Shown: in pieces, positions 8,763 to 18,279 of the stretch
Numbering within the stretch: position 1 is the first letter of the stretch
How the letters are laid out: every line of letters begins with the position of its first letter
Notes under the pieces: generated by a model
What the model was told of the DNA's origin: nothing
Database searches by the model: none
What the model saw: the letters and a program-made list of their open reading frames with translations, nothing else
Position numbers and translations under genes: made by a program
Assembly (NCBI GenBank): GCA_023301795.1
Contig: JALZVU010000118.1
Location: 1-46,701 of the forward strand
DNA from: Granulosicoccus sp.
Lineage (GTDB): Bacteria > Pseudomonadota > Gammaproteobacteria > Granulosicoccales > Granulosicoccaceae
DNA: 46,701 nucleotides
Direction: 5' to 3'

Positions 8763-9461
8763 CTAAACAGTATCTCCAGTCTGAACGCTAGATGCCGGGT
8801 AAGCAACAATCGCCATATACTTGGCTGGCAATGTAATCAGCTTCACAGGACCATGTGGAGCATCTGCATCAAAGAACAAAGAGTCGCCGGGCTCCATCAA
8901 AAAGGTTTTGTCGGCATGCCGGTATTCAACGCAGCCTTCGAGAAAATACAAAAACTCGATACCCTCATGCTGAAAAGTAGGGAACACATCTGATTCGTCG
9001 TTGAGCGTGATCATGTAGGGTTCACCGATAACCCCACTGCTGTTCCCACTCAAGTATCCAAGCAATTGATACTGATGACCAGCACGGGTACCACGACGCT
9101 CTGCAGAAACCCCCTCACCACTTTTCACCTGCACCGCCATCCGTTCTTCTTCAAAACGTTTGAGCAGCTGCGATATCGGCACCCCAAGAGCATCGGACAA
9201 TCCCTGTAGCGTCGTTAAAGACGGCGACGTCAATCCGTTCTCGATCTTCGACAGCATACCAACCGACAAACCACTGCTTTCGGCCAGATCAGCCACGGTA
9301 ATGCCGCGCTGCTTTCTGATAGACCGCACTTCTCGGCCAATAGCCACCTCCAGCCGGCGTTCCGTATTTCCGCGAAGTGAGTGCGGATCCTGCTTCAATG
9401 GCAACTTGGGGTTGACATCTACAGGGTCGCTATTTGCGTCGGTAGTCCGTGACGTGCTCAT
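8763..9461 (-). CDS. XRE-cupin transcriptional regulator
   Basis: A 232-residue two-domain regulator. Residues ~44-99 form an XRE helix-turn-helix (IRKQRGITVADLAESSGLSVGMLSKIENG), and residues ~150-225 a cupin sensor (EFLYFLEGCVEYRHADKTFLMEPGDSLFFDADAPHGPV). I chose the ATG giving MSTSRTTDAN; an upstream frame extension is less likely. It is divergent from mgsA with a 254-bp gap and upstream of the Ldh2-type dehydrogenase. Regulators of this class next to glutamine-synthetase-like or amine genes commonly control them, so control of the mgs-gma-dmm island is the likely role. The effector is unknown, perhaps a methylated amine or gamma-glutamyl compound. Confidence 0.85.
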   Translation of the reverse strand: MSTSRTTDANSDPVDVNPKLPLKQDPHSLRGNTERRLEVAIGREVRSIRKQRGITVADLAESSGLSVGMLSKIENGLTSPSLTTLQGLSDALGVPISQLLKRFEEERMAVQVKSGEGVSAERRGTRAGHQYQLLGYLSGNSSGVIGEPYMITLNDESDVFPTFQHEGIEFLYFLEGCVEYRHADKTFLMEPGDSLFFDADAPHGPVKLITLPAKYMAIVAYPASSVQTGDTV

Positions 9462-9715
9462 TGCGGTTTTCTGTTCTGCTGGATAGCAGCATTGTACATA
9501 CGTCGAAAAACATCCGTCCTGATGGACCACTAACTTGCGGTGGTGAATTAAGCAGTGAGACCTGCAAGCTGCTCAAAGCTCTGTGCCGCACATGTGTCAC
9601 ACGCGTTAAACCACAACACATTGTTTTTATTCAGGAGAAAATATCATTCCCCTCTTGAAAGACCTGCATTTCAATGATAACGTCGCTACATCGTCATTGT
9701 CGAGCGTTCAGCATA

Positions 9716-10669
9716 ATGTGTGGAATTGTCGGGTTATACCTGAAGAACGAGGCGCTATACCCGCAACTGGGAGAACTCTTCAAGCCCATGCTTATCGAGA
9801 TGACTAGCCGGGGTCCTGATTCTGCAGGTGTTGCTATCTACCGAAATCCAGTGCCAGACGGACAACTGAAGTTTTCACTGGCACACGATAGCAATAGCCA
9901 TGACTGGCAGGCGCTGGCAGACAGCATGGCCAGCACCTTGTCGTGCACCGCGACCATTAAGCAAAATGACACCCATGCCATCCTTGTTACATCGGGAACC
10001 GAGAACGCCGTGCAATCATGGCTGGCCACAGAAGCATCTGATGTGCGTATGGTTGGAAGCGGGCAAAGCGTTGAGATCTACAAAGAGACAGGTCTGCCTG
10101 AGCAAGTGTACGAACGCTTCGGCTTGGCGAATGCTCAGGGCCGTCATATGATTGGCCATACTCGAATGGCCACTGAAAGCGCTGTGACGACAGCAGGCTC
10201 GCATCCTTTCGCGACCGGAGCTGATTTATGTCTGGTGCACAACGGCTCATTATCGAACCACAATCGCTTAAGAGAAGAACTAAAACGCAAGGGTGTCACC
10301 TTTGGTAGCGAAAACGATTCGGAAGTGGCTGCCGCCTACCTCACGTGGAAACTGCGGCAGGGCGTGTCTCTTAAAGATGCGCTGGAACAGGCACTGGACG
10401 ACCTTGATGGCTTCTTCACGTTCTGCATCGGCACCAGTGACGGTTTTGCGGTTGTGCGCGATCCTATTGCCTGCAAGCATGCCGTATTAGCTGAAACCGA
10501 TGACTGGGTAGCCATGGCTACTGAATATCGATCTATCGCCACCCTGCCTGGCTCAGGGCAGGCACGTGTATGGGAGCCACGCCCCGCTACTGTCTACGCA
10601 TGGGGCGCTGAAACACTGGATGGTGAGGCAGCCAATGCTGCAGCACACGCAGGTGCGGGAGCAGCCTGA
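9716..10669 (+). CDS. mgsA: N-methylglutamate synthase subunit A (class II amidotransferase)
   Basis: A 317-residue class II glutamine amidotransferase (GlxB-like). The start is set at the ATG giving MCGIVGLYLK, because the catalytic cysteine must be residue 2 after methionine removal; an upstream frame would bury it. TSRGPDSAGVAIYR, HTRMATESAV, LCLVHNGSLSNHNRLR and the SENDSEVAA block are the expected Ntn-hydrolase amidotransferase motifs. In the N-methylglutamate pathway this subunit handles the gamma-glutamyl amide. It heads a plus-strand run mgsA-mgsB-mgsC-gmaS-dmmDABC. The glutamate-synthase-like GlxB is the same family, so the Mgs call rests on the neighbours. Confidence 0.85.
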   Translation: MCGIVGLYLKNEALYPQLGELFKPMLIEMTSRGPDSAGVAIYRNPVPDGQLKFSLAHDSNSHDWQALADSMASTLSCTATIKQNDTHAILVTSGTENAVQSWLATEASDVRMVGSGQSVEIYKETGLPEQVYERFGLANAQGRHMIGHTRMATESAVTTAGSHPFATGADLCLVHNGSLSNHNRLREELKRKGVTFGSENDSEVAAAYLTWKLRQGVSLKDALEQALDDLDGFFTFCIGTSDGFAVVRDPIACKHAVLAETDDWVAMATEYRSIATLPGSGQARVWEPRPATVYAWGAETLDGEAANAAAHAGAGAA

Positions 10670-11352
10670 TGAACACCATGGATTTCCAGAAGATCGGGTT
10701 GCGAGAAATCAATCGCACCCTGCAAGGCCTGGACCCGTTGTCCAACGAACGCAACTACACCATCACCAATCCGATGGGCCAACACGCCATCGCCTGTGGC
10801 TTGAACGCACCCCTTATGGTCGACATTCAGGGCAACGTGGGATTCTACTGCGCCGGTATGAATCAACAAGCTGAAGTCACCATCAGTGGTCATGCCGGTG
10901 TCGGACTTGCTGAAAACATGATGAGTGGCATTGTGCGCGTTAAAGGCAACGCCAGCCAATCTGCTGGTGCTACCGGTCACGGCGGTTTACTGGTTATCGA
11001 AGGTGATGCGTCGTCGCGCTGTGGCATTTCAATGAAGGGTATTGATATTGTTGTTGGAGGTTCTGTTGGCCACATGTCCGCTTTCATGGGGCAAGTTGGC
11101 CATCTGGTGGTTTGCGGCGATGCGGGCGAGGCTCTGGGTGATTCTATCTATGAAGCCAAACTCTATGTGGCAGGTTCGGTAGAAAGTCTCGGGGCTGACT
11201 GCATCGAAAAGGATATGACTGCAGAACATCTGACAACGCTTGCAGACTTGCTTGAACGAGCACAGATCAACAAGGATGCTTCGAGCTTTCGTCGCTATGG
11301 TTCGGCGCGCAAGCTTTACAACTTCGATATTGATCATGCGGACGAGTACTGA
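10669..11352 (+). CDS. mgsB: N-methylglutamate synthase subunit B (GXGXG domain)
   Basis: A 227-residue GlxC-like protein homologous to the C-terminal beta-helical GXGXG domain of glutamate synthase large subunits. Repeating glycine-rich turns such as GNVGFYCAGMNQQAEVTISGHAG show the right-handed helix. Its ATG overlaps the mgsA stop by one base, so the two are translationally coupled. It would bridge the amidotransferase and FMN subunits, channelling the amine. Function is inferred from order and family. Confidence 0.82.
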   Translation: MNTMDFQKIGLREINRTLQGLDPLSNERNYTITNPMGQHAIACGLNAPLMVDIQGNVGFYCAGMNQQAEVTISGHAGVGLAENMMSGIVRVKGNASQSAGATGHGGLLVIEGDASSRCGISMKGIDIVVGGSVGHMSAFMGQVGHLVVCGDAGEALGDSIYEAKLYVAGSVESLGADCIEKDMTAEHLTTLADLLERAQINKDASSFRRYGSARKLYNFDIDHADEY

Positions 11353-11486
11353 TCGATGGGCACACGTTGCAGTGAACATCTCCAGTCAATGAATATCATT
11401 TCACCGAATATTCAGCCAGTGAACACCGAATCCTGCTTTTTTGCATATCCTTCGGGCTACACGCTCGAGTCAACCGGCCAAGCATA

Positions 11487-12815
11487 ATGGACGAGAACAT
11501 TCCTCAGGTGACTCCGCGTGAGTCGGCCACCTTCGACGAGTACACTCGCTCCGAGATTCGTCGTGCTGCTAGCACCGGCATCTATGACATTCGTGGTGGC
11601 GGTGCAAAACGCGCCCTGCCCAACTTTGACGACCTGCTGTTTCTTGGCGCTTCAATTTCTCGTTATCCGCTTGAAGGCTACCGCGAACGCTGTGGCACAG
11701 ATGTGACGCTGGGAGGCCGCAATGCCTCGAAACCCATACAGCTAAAAATTCCCATCACCATCGCAGGTATGAGTTTTGGTTCGTTATCCGGACAAGCCAA
11801 AGAGGCCTTAGGTCGTGGTGCCAATCTGGCAGGTACCTCCACAACCACAGGTGATGGTGGCATGACGCCTGAAGAACGTGGCCACTCAGAACAACTTGTG
11901 TACCAGTACCTGCCCTCACGTTACGGAATGAACCCTGATGATTTACGTAAAGCCGACGCCATTGAAATAGTCGTTGGTCAGGGTGCCAAGCCAGGTGGCG
12001 GTGGTATGTTGATGGGTCAGAAAATCAATGATCGCGTTGCACAGATGCGCTCATTGCCTAAAGGGGTCGATCAACGTTCAGCTTGTCGCCATCCTGACTG
12101 GACAGGCCCAGACGATCTTGAAATCAAGATACTGGAGCTGCGTGAAATCACTGGCTGGAAGGTCCCCATCTACGTAAAGATCGCTGGCGCACGTCCTTAT
12201 TATGATGTGGCGCTTGCGGTAAAATCAGGCGCTGACGTTATCGTACTCGACGGTATGCAAGGCGGCACAGCTGCCACGCAGAATGTTTTTATTGAGCACG
12301 TTGGCCAGCCTACGCTGGCTTGCGTCAGACCAGCAGTACGTGCACTTCAAGATCTGGACATGCACAGAAAGGTGCAGCTGATTGTGTCCGGCGGTATCCG
12401 CAACGGTGCTGATGTTGCCAAGGCCATGGCTCTGGGTGCTGATGCAGTTTCTATTGGTAGCGCAGCGATGATTGCCATAGGCGATAACGATCCACGACAT
12501 GAAGCAGAATATAACAAGCTTGGCACCACAGCCGGTGCCTATGACGCTTGGCACCTGGGACACGATCCTGCGGGCATCACCACTCAGGAACCAGAGCTTG
12601 CAAAACGGCTTGATCCGGTAGCAGCCGGTCGACGACTGGCCAACTATCTTGCCGTTATGACACTGGAGGCACAAACCATCGCTCGCGCCTGTGGCAAAAA
12701 CCATCTGCATAATCTTGAACCCGAAGATCTATGCGCATTAACAGTTGAAGCGGCAGCCATGGCTGGGGTACCTTTAGCAGGGACATCCTGGATACCAGGC
12801 CAGACTCAGTACTAA
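11487..12815 (+). CDS. mgsC: N-methylglutamate synthase subunit C (FMN glutamate-synthase domain)
   Basis: A 442-residue protein matching the FMN-binding, GltS-type synthase domain of glutamate synthase. Blocks visible are ITIAGMSFGSLSGQAKEALGRGA near residue 90, GQGAKPGGGGMLMGQKI near 163, VDVIVLDGMQGGTAATQ-like strand near 250, and VSGGIRNGADVAKAMALGADAVSIGSA near 300. The subunit would transfer the methylamine or ammonium moiety onto 2-oxoglutarate to give N-methylglutamate. A 134-bp gap separates it from mgsB. It is separate from, not fused to, the amidotransferase and GXGXG parts, as in the three-gene Mgs/Glx arrangement. Confidence 0.85.
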   Translation: MDENIPQVTPRESATFDEYTRSEIRRAASTGIYDIRGGGAKRALPNFDDLLFLGASISRYPLEGYRERCGTDVTLGGRNASKPIQLKIPITIAGMSFGSLSGQAKEALGRGANLAGTSTTTGDGGMTPEERGHSEQLVYQYLPSRYGMNPDDLRKADAIEIVVGQGAKPGGGGMLMGQKINDRVAQMRSLPKGVDQRSACRHPDWTGPDDLEIKILELREITGWKVPIYVKIAGARPYYDVALAVKSGADVIVLDGMQGGTAATQNVFIEHVGQPTLACVRPAVRALQDLDMHRKVQLIVSGGIRNGADVAKAMALGADAVSIGSAAMIAIGDNDPRHEAEYNKLGTTAGAYDAWHLGHDPAGITTQEPELAKRLDPVAAGRRLANYLAVMTLEAQTIARACGKNHLHNLEPEDLCALTVEAAAMAGVPLAGTSWIPGQTQY

Positions 12816-12934
12816 CAACAACGCACTCTTAAGATCCTATCGTTAATACTCGCTTATAGAACGACCCTTAGAACGCACTACAAGCCGACACTACAAGCCC
12901 GCATCATAGTCCGCACCCAAGGAGTTGCACACGC
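12816..12934 (+). repeat. Short direct repeats upstream of gmaS
   Basis: The 119-bp gap before gmaS holds two close copies of CACTACAAGCC, near 12877 and 12889, ahead of an AGGAG ribosome-binding site. They might be spacing junk or a weak regulatory element; I see no terminator. Confidence 0.35.
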
Positions 12935-14242
12935 ATGTCACTGGACCTCACCGACTATGCCGAGAAACATGGCATCAAGTTCTATCTGTTTAACTTTACA
13001 GACCTGATTGGTACCCAGCGGGCAAAACTGGTCCCTGCAGGAAAAGCCAGTCGTATTCAGAAAGCCGGTGCAGGCTTCGCACCGTTTGCCGCCTGGATGG
13101 ACTACAGTCCATCCGATCCTGACATGCTGGTGATCCCGGACACCGACTCGATCATTCAACTTCCATGGAAGCCCGAAATTGCCTGGATAGCGGGCGATTG
13201 CTGGATGGACGGTGCTCTGGTAGGTCAGGCGCCCCGCAATGTATTGAAAAAATTGATGGCAGAATCTGCTAAGCAGGATTTACTGATGAAGGCAGGCGTT
13301 GAACCTGAATTCCATATCATTGCCCCCGACGGCAGCGCGATTTCTGACGAACGTGATGTACAGATGAAGCCTTGCTACGATCAGTCAACCATTATGCGAC
13401 GCATCGATGTAATTGCAGAGATAAGCTCCACGATGACGCAGCTGGGCTGGAACCCCTACCAGTGCGATCATGAAGATGCTAACGGTCAGTATGAAATCAA
13501 CTGGGATTTCTCTGACGCTCTAACGTGTGCTGATCAATTGGCCTTCTTTAAGTTCATGACCAAATCCATTGCTGAAAAACATGGGTTGCGCGCTACGTTC
13601 ATGCCAAAACCGTTCTCACACCTGACGGGCAATGGTTGTCATGTGCATGTATCGATGTGGTCTCTTGACGAAAAAACCAATCACTTTGCAGATTCTGCGG
13701 GTGAACTGGGTTTGTCCGACATCGGGTATAACTTTATTGGTGGACTGCTCGAACATGCCGAATCGCTAGCAGCGATCACCAACCCCACTGTTAACTCATA
13801 CAAGCGGATTAATGCACCGCCGACGCTGTCAGGGGCCACGTGGTCACCGAGCAGTATCAGCTTTGGTGGAAACAACCGAACACACATGATTCGTATCCCT
13901 GATGAAGGGCGCATTGAACATCGCCTACCTGATAACTCTGCTAATCCCTACTTGTTGATGGCCAGTCTGTTGGCAGCGGGCATGCACGGGATAAACAACA
14001 AAACCGACAGCGGCAAGCGGCTGGATATCAATATGTACACCGAATCGCACACGGTAAAAGACATACGCAGGCTTCCACTGAACCTGCTTGACGCCATTCG
14101 ATTGTTTGAATCCAATGAAGGTCTGCGATCAGCCATGGGCGATGAATTCAGCCAGGCTTACATCAATCTCAAAAATGATGAGTGGAATCGGTTCTCGTGC
14201 TCACTCACTGATTGGGAACGCGAACATACGCTGGATTGCTAG
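12935..14242 (+). CDS. gmaS: Gamma-glutamylmethylamide synthetase
   Basis: A 435-residue glutamine-synthetase-fold protein of the GlnT/GmaS type. It starts MSLDLTDYAEKHGIKFYLFN, the N-terminus seen in GmaS and GlnT, and carries PEFHIIAPDG near residue 122, QCDHEDANGQYEINW near 179, GNGCHVHVSMW near 234 and RIPDEGRIEHRLPDNSANPYLLMA near 318, covering the metal and ATP sites of GS. GmaS condenses glutamate, ATP and methylamine into gamma-glutamylmethylamide. Ordinary glutamine synthesis cannot be excluded by sequence alone. The reason for choosing GmaS is the mgsABC genes immediately upstream and the dmm genes immediately downstream. An AGGAG site precedes the ATG. Confidence 0.87.
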   Translation: MSLDLTDYAEKHGIKFYLFNFTDLIGTQRAKLVPAGKASRIQKAGAGFAPFAAWMDYSPSDPDMLVIPDTDSIIQLPWKPEIAWIAGDCWMDGALVGQAPRNVLKKLMAESAKQDLLMKAGVEPEFHIIAPDGSAISDERDVQMKPCYDQSTIMRRIDVIAEISSTMTQLGWNPYQCDHEDANGQYEINWDFSDALTCADQLAFFKFMTKSIAEKHGLRATFMPKPFSHLTGNGCHVHVSMWSLDEKTNHFADSAGELGLSDIGYNFIGGLLEHAESLAAITNPTVNSYKRINAPPTLSGATWSPSSISFGGNNRTHMIRIPDEGRIEHRLPDNSANPYLLMASLLAAGMHGINNKTDSGKRLDINMYTESHTVKDIRRLPLNLLDAIRLFESNEGLRSAMGDEFSQAYINLKNDEWNRFSCSLTDWEREHTLDC

Positions 14243-14392
14243 TCAATAAATCAATCTCAACATAAAAAAGGAAAACATCTCGCCTCTGAATGCACTAACA
14301 GCACTTTGATCAGGCGGACACACAATCACTCGTGCGAGACGGCGGCCATTATATGGTCAACCTCCTCGCTGAAGACTAAGGACACAGACAAC

Positions 14393-15526
14393 ATGACTGC
14401 AAGCTGGCGCTTTTCTACCCTCGGTGATCGACATAGAGCCATGGGTTCAGAACTTGAAGACTGGAGTGGCATGGGCACTGCCTGGACCTATGACAAGGAC
14501 CAGCAGGCCGAGTACCTGGCCATTCGTACCAAAGCAGGTGTAATGGATGTCTCTGGTCTGAAAAAAGTCCACATCACAGGGCCGCACGCTTCACACGTTA
14601 TTGATCGGGCAACCACACGTAATATCGAGAAAATCAGCCCGGGACGAGCCTCCTACGCGTGCATGCTTAACGATGCTGGCAAGTTTATAGATGATTGCGT
14701 TATCTATCGTACGGGTGCCAATTCGTTCATGGTCGTACATGGCTCTGGCGATGGGCACGAACAACTCACACGTGCAGCCATAGGGCGTGACGTGTCCATA
14801 CGCTTTGACGACAACCTGCACGACATTTCATTGCAAGGCCCAGCCTCCGTAGACTTCCTTGAAAAACATGTTGAAGGTATTCGCCACCTCAATTACTTCG
14901 CACATATGCCTACACGACTCTTTGGGCACCCAGTGACGATCTCGCGCACAGGCTACACCGGTGAACGCGGCTACGAAATTTTCTGCCGCGGACAAGACGC
15001 ACCCGACATCTGGGATACGATTGTGGCAGAGGGTGCAGAGATGGGAATAATTCCCACACGCTTTACAACTCTGGACCTGCTACGCGCCGAGAGCTATCTG
15101 CTTTTCTATCCCTATGACAATTCCCAGATGTACCCTTTTGACAATGATGTCACCGGCGACACCTTGTGGGAGCTGGGTCTGGATTTTACCGTTAGCGAAG
15201 GTAAAACAGGCTTTCGTGGCGCAGAAGAGCACTACCGCTTGCAAGGAAAAGAGCGTTTCAAAATCTATGGCATCAAGCTTGATGGACAGGAAGCTGCTGA
15301 AGAAGGTGCGCCGCTGCTGCAAGATGGCAAGCAAGTGGGTGTTGCTACCATCGGTATGTATTCGTCATTAAATAAACATAACGTGGCTATTGCACGCATG
15401 CCAGTGGAGTGTGCCAAGCCCGGTGTAAAACTCCAGGTAGAAAACGGCTCTGGACTTATCGACTGCACGACGTCCCCAATGCCCTTCTATGACGTCGATA
15501 AGGAAAGACGCACCGCTAAGGGGTAG
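14393..15526 (+). CDS. dmmD: GcvT-like C1 acceptor subunit of the dimethylamine demethylase system
   Basis: A 377-residue aminomethyltransferase-type protein. The start ATG (MTASWRFSTLGDRHRAMG) follows AAGGA; a longer frame upstream is rejected. KAGVMDVSGLKKVHITGPHA near residue 51 and TISRTGYTGERGYEIFC near 182, with ITGERGYE-like folate-domain spacing, are the GcvT hallmarks. In the dmmDABC type cluster it would move the formaldehyde-level unit released from dimethylamine onto tetrahydrofolate. It is also similar to DMSP demethylase and glycine cleavage T protein; the flanking DmmA, DmmB and DmmC genes decide the call. Confidence 0.85.
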   Translation: MTASWRFSTLGDRHRAMGSELEDWSGMGTAWTYDKDQQAEYLAIRTKAGVMDVSGLKKVHITGPHASHVIDRATTRNIEKISPGRASYACMLNDAGKFIDDCVIYRTGANSFMVVHGSGDGHEQLTRAAIGRDVSIRFDDNLHDISLQGPASVDFLEKHVEGIRHLNYFAHMPTRLFGHPVTISRTGYTGERGYEIFCRGQDAPDIWDTIVAEGAEMGIIPTRFTTLDLLRAESYLLFYPYDNSQMYPFDNDVTGDTLWELGLDFTVSEGKTGFRGAEEHYRLQGKERFKIYGIKLDGQEAAEEGAPLLQDGKQVGVATIGMYSSLNKHNVAIARMPVECAKPGVKLQVENGSGLIDCTTSPMPFYDVDKERRTAKG

Positions 15527-16135
15527 ATGATGAGCACCACCCAATACGCCTCATTCAAAAGTCGGCCACTCTACGGCACCTTATCACCGGTGTCGGCGAC
15601 GGCTCATCTGGTGGTAGCTGAAGGTGAGGGATCAGAGGCAGTGAAAACGCTTGTAGCTTCTGCTAGCGCCGAATTTTTAGATAATGCCACGCTGATCTAC
15701 GCCAAGGGCTCAGGCCCTGAGGATGCCACCGATGCTATGCAAGCGCTAGGATTCAAGCGGTTCCATACCAGTGCAACAGCAACGGCTAGTCTGCCGCGCC
15801 TGAACGCTGCATTGGACCGCCTTCGCATGGGCACACAGATATACCTTACCGGTAACGAATCTGCGCTCAGTCTGTTTGTGAAAGCCTGCGCTGATGCCGG
15901 TCAGGACTATCAGGGTTTACAGACTGAACATCACGGTAGCCTTGCACGCCGCATGCAGTGTGTGCATTGCAAAGGTATCACTGAAAACGTGACCACCCAG
16001 CCAGCAGAGTGTGCCCATTGTGGTCTGTTGTTGTTGGTTCGTGATCATTACTCACGGCGTATCGGCGCGTTTCAGGGTGTCAACATCAACGCCGAAGACC
16101 CTGCGGATGTACCGGCAAAAGAGGAGATGTTCTGA
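15527..16135 (+). CDS. dmmA: Dimethylamine monooxygenase small subunit with two CxxC pairs
   Basis: A 202-residue protein that starts directly after the dmmD stop. The C-terminal ~60 residues hold two CxxC pairs, C145/C148 and C162/C165, giving a zinc-ribbon or rubredoxin-like knot, followed by VRDHYSRRIGAFQGV. The N-terminal ~120 residues form a separate alpha/beta domain with no motif I recognise. The order dmmD-A-B-C matches the published dimethylamine monooxygenase cluster; how this subunit contributes is not clear from sequence. Confidence 0.8.
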   Translation: MMSTTQYASFKSRPLYGTLSPVSATAHLVVAEGEGSEAVKTLVASASAEFLDNATLIYAKGSGPEDATDAMQALGFKRFHTSATATASLPRLNAALDRLRMGTQIYLTGNESALSLFVKACADAGQDYQGLQTEHHGSLARRMQCVHCKGITENVTTQPAECAHCGLLLLVRDHYSRRIGAFQGVNINAEDPADVPAKEEMF

Positions 16136-17097
16136 TGAGTATCAATGCTGGCATTGATGTCATCGTCTCTGACGTTGTTGAGGTCAATTCACTGATAAAG
16201 CGATTCCATTTCAAACGTGCCGACGGACAGCAGCTGCCCGCCTTCTCGGGCGGCGCACATGTCGTCATAGAAATGGAAGATGGCGAGCAGCGCCGCCGAA
16301 CCCCCTACTCGCTGATGAGCTCACCCTTCGACACCACTGATTATCAAGTCAGTATTCGCCGCGACGACGAGGGCCGAGGCGGCTCGTTGTATATGCACCG
16401 AGAAGTGACAACGGGTATGGCGATGAAAATCAGCTACCCCGCCAATCTGTTTCCATTGGACCTTCGAGCCCGCCGACACTTGTTAATTGCAGGCGGCATC
16501 GGTATAACACCCTTCCTTGCACAAACCGATCAGTTGAATCGGTTGAGTGCCGATCTTGAGTTGCACTACGGCGTGCGCAGTCCTGAGTTAGGTGCCTACC
16601 TGCCTGAACTCAATGCGAGTCTGGGACATCGTTTACACACCTACTACAGCGACGAGAAGCAGTTCATAGATTACGACGAGCTACTCACTCGCCAGCCTGT
16701 TGGCACACATCTCTACGTCTGTGGCCCCTCCCCCATGATCGATGCCACACTCAACTCAGCGCGCAGTCTGGGATGGCCAGAGGCTCACATACATTTCGAG
16801 CATTTCGCTAAATCGCCACCAGGTGAGCCGTTTGTCATTGAACTTGCCAACAGTGGTCTGAGTGTTGAAGTTGGGCGAGAGCAATCCATGCTAGAGGCAA
16901 TAGAGGCTGCCGGAGTGGATGCTCCCTATCTGTGTCGCGGCGGTGCATGCGGGCAGTGCGAAACCAAGGTGCTCGAATATGACGGCGAGTTATTACACGA
17001 GGATCACTGGCTAGAAGACGATGAAAAAGCCCGTGGCCAGAAAATCATGCCCTGTGTCTCCCGCTTTCGCGGTAAGCGGCTTGTTCTCGAGCGATAA
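16135..17097 (+). CDS. dmmB: Dimethylamine monooxygenase reductase (flavin plus 2Fe-2S)
   Basis: A 320-residue phthalate-dioxygenase-reductase-type protein. The flavin site RTPYSL is at residues 55-60, GGIGITPFL near 119, and the nucleotide-binding VCGPSPMIDA near 194. The C-terminal plant-type ferredoxin domain has all four cysteines: C267, C272, C275 and C307. It would pass electrons from NAD(P)H through FMN and 2Fe-2S to the heme subunit. The ATG overlaps the dmmA stop by one base, so expression is coupled. Confidence 0.9.
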   Translation: MSINAGIDVIVSDVVEVNSLIKRFHFKRADGQQLPAFSGGAHVVIEMEDGEQRRRTPYSLMSSPFDTTDYQVSIRRDDEGRGGSLYMHREVTTGMAMKISYPANLFPLDLRARRHLLIAGGIGITPFLAQTDQLNRLSADLELHYGVRSPELGAYLPELNASLGHRLHTYYSDEKQFIDYDELLTRQPVGTHLYVCGPSPMIDATLNSARSLGWPEAHIHFEHFAKSPPGEPFVIELANSGLSVEVGREQSMLEAIEAAGVDAPYLCRGGACGQCETKVLEYDGELLHEDHWLEDDEKARGQKIMPCVSRFRGKRLVLER

Positions 17098-17183
17098 ATG
17101 ACATCGCGCGACACGAGCGCGTAGGTATATCGCGTAGCAAGAATTACTTATCAACATATCATCAAAAAACGCCGAGGTTCACT

Positions 17184-18242
17184 ATGGGTAGTACCGCTAG
17201 CCTGCCGAAGTTTCGAGACGAAACCTACCGCGACGACTTCAGTTTCAGGAATTCGGAGCAATCCGTATTGCGTGCGCCGTTCCCGTTCGATAAAGACAGC
17301 TACATGTATGCGGTAAACATGGAACTGCACCAGCGAACCGGGCAACTGAATTCTGCGTTTAACGAGCCATTCGATGTGGATGAGCACTACCTAGCCGAGA
17401 TGCGTGATCGCGCGCTTGTGCTTGATGAAGATCCACTACGCTACCAAAGCCTGCCACATATGGAGATGGCAGGATGGGATACGCTGGAGCTACTGATGAC
17501 GCACAAGTCGCAGAGCTACCCTGAGTCGTTCTCCCTGACACGCAACGGGCACGACTGGCACTGGATCAATCGCCCGATGGGGATCGATCAGCATTTTCGC
17601 TTCGGTGATGCCACCACTCTGCCCTACTCTCCACTGGAGTACATCACACGCCAGGCGCAAGGAGACTATGTTGTGCTCGATGAACGTCAAGGCAACTTGT
17701 GGATGGATGCCGGCATGGTCACCACACAAGCTGACTGGTCCCTGGATTTTGACATCGGTATGAATTTTTACGAATGGCATGCACCGGTACCTCTGGCACA
17801 CGAGAAGGGCATCTTTGATCGTGCGCTGAAATACCTGCTGGCCGTGCAGCAAAGTAATCCAGCTCGCAGGCTTAACTGGACAATGACAGTCAACCCAAGG
17901 CTCGACACAAGCCCAGAGAACTTTCACAAATGGGGACCTGAAAACACACACGTGACACCGGAGAATGTAGCCGATAAGTTATTTTTACGCATCGAACTAC
18001 AAAGCTTCTGGCGCCTGCCACGCTCCAACGCATTGCTGTTCCCGATACGTTGCTACTTTCTGAGCATGCGCGATATTTCAACAGTACCAAAATGGGGCGC
18101 CAGGATGCACCGCGTTCTCAAGACGCTGCCACCAGAGCTGGCCTCTTATAAAGGGCTGGATAACTTTCGACAGACTGCTGTTGATTGGCTATCTCAACAT
18201 GATGATGGGCAACCGACGACACCGGGAGCGCAACCTGACTGA
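17184..18242 (+). CDS. dmmC: Heme-dependent oxidative N-demethylase catalytic subunit (DUF3445)
   Basis: A 352-residue member of the DUF3445 family, whose characterised relative in Pseudomonas is a heme-PAS oxidative N-demethylase acting on dimethylamine. Conserved-looking blocks are LWMDAGMVTTQADWSLDFDIG near residue 171 and the C-terminal LRIELQSFWRLPRSNALLFP near 269. It lies 86 bp downstream of dmmB on the same strand and closes the dmmDABC run. It would convert dimethylamine to methylamine plus formaldehyde. Heme binding is inferred from the family, not seen directly. Confidence 0.85.
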   Translation: MGSTASLPKFRDETYRDDFSFRNSEQSVLRAPFPFDKDSYMYAVNMELHQRTGQLNSAFNEPFDVDEHYLAEMRDRALVLDEDPLRYQSLPHMEMAGWDTLELLMTHKSQSYPESFSLTRNGHDWHWINRPMGIDQHFRFGDATTLPYSPLEYITRQAQGDYVVLDERQGNLWMDAGMVTTQADWSLDFDIGMNFYEWHAPVPLAHEKGIFDRALKYLLAVQQSNPARRLNWTMTVNPRLDTSPENFHKWGPENTHVTPENVADKLFLRIELQSFWRLPRSNALLFPIRCYFLSMRDISTVPKWGARMHRVLKTLPPELASYKGLDNFRQTAVDWLSQHDDGQPTTPGAQPD

Positions 18243-18250
18243 TGTTTGAC

Positions 18251-18270
18251 GGGGCACTTTACTCTGCCCC
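18251..18270. terminator. Hairpin between convergent dmmC and SMR exporter genes
   Basis: GGGGCA and TGCCCC arms flank an 8-base loop between the ends of dmmC and the minus-strand exporter gene. The stem is only 6 bp and there is no T tract, so a bidirectional terminator is possible but weak. Confidence 0.4.
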
Positions 18271-18279
18271 CCCATATCA

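Noticed and set aside
9674-9715. In-frame upstream start for mgsA
   Set aside because: It would place the catalytic cysteine at residue 16 instead of residue 2, which the amidotransferase family does not allow.
12225-12710. 161-residue minus-strand frame opposite mgsC
   Set aside because: It lies wholly inside a strongly supported gene, has no family motif and reads as an antisense shadow.
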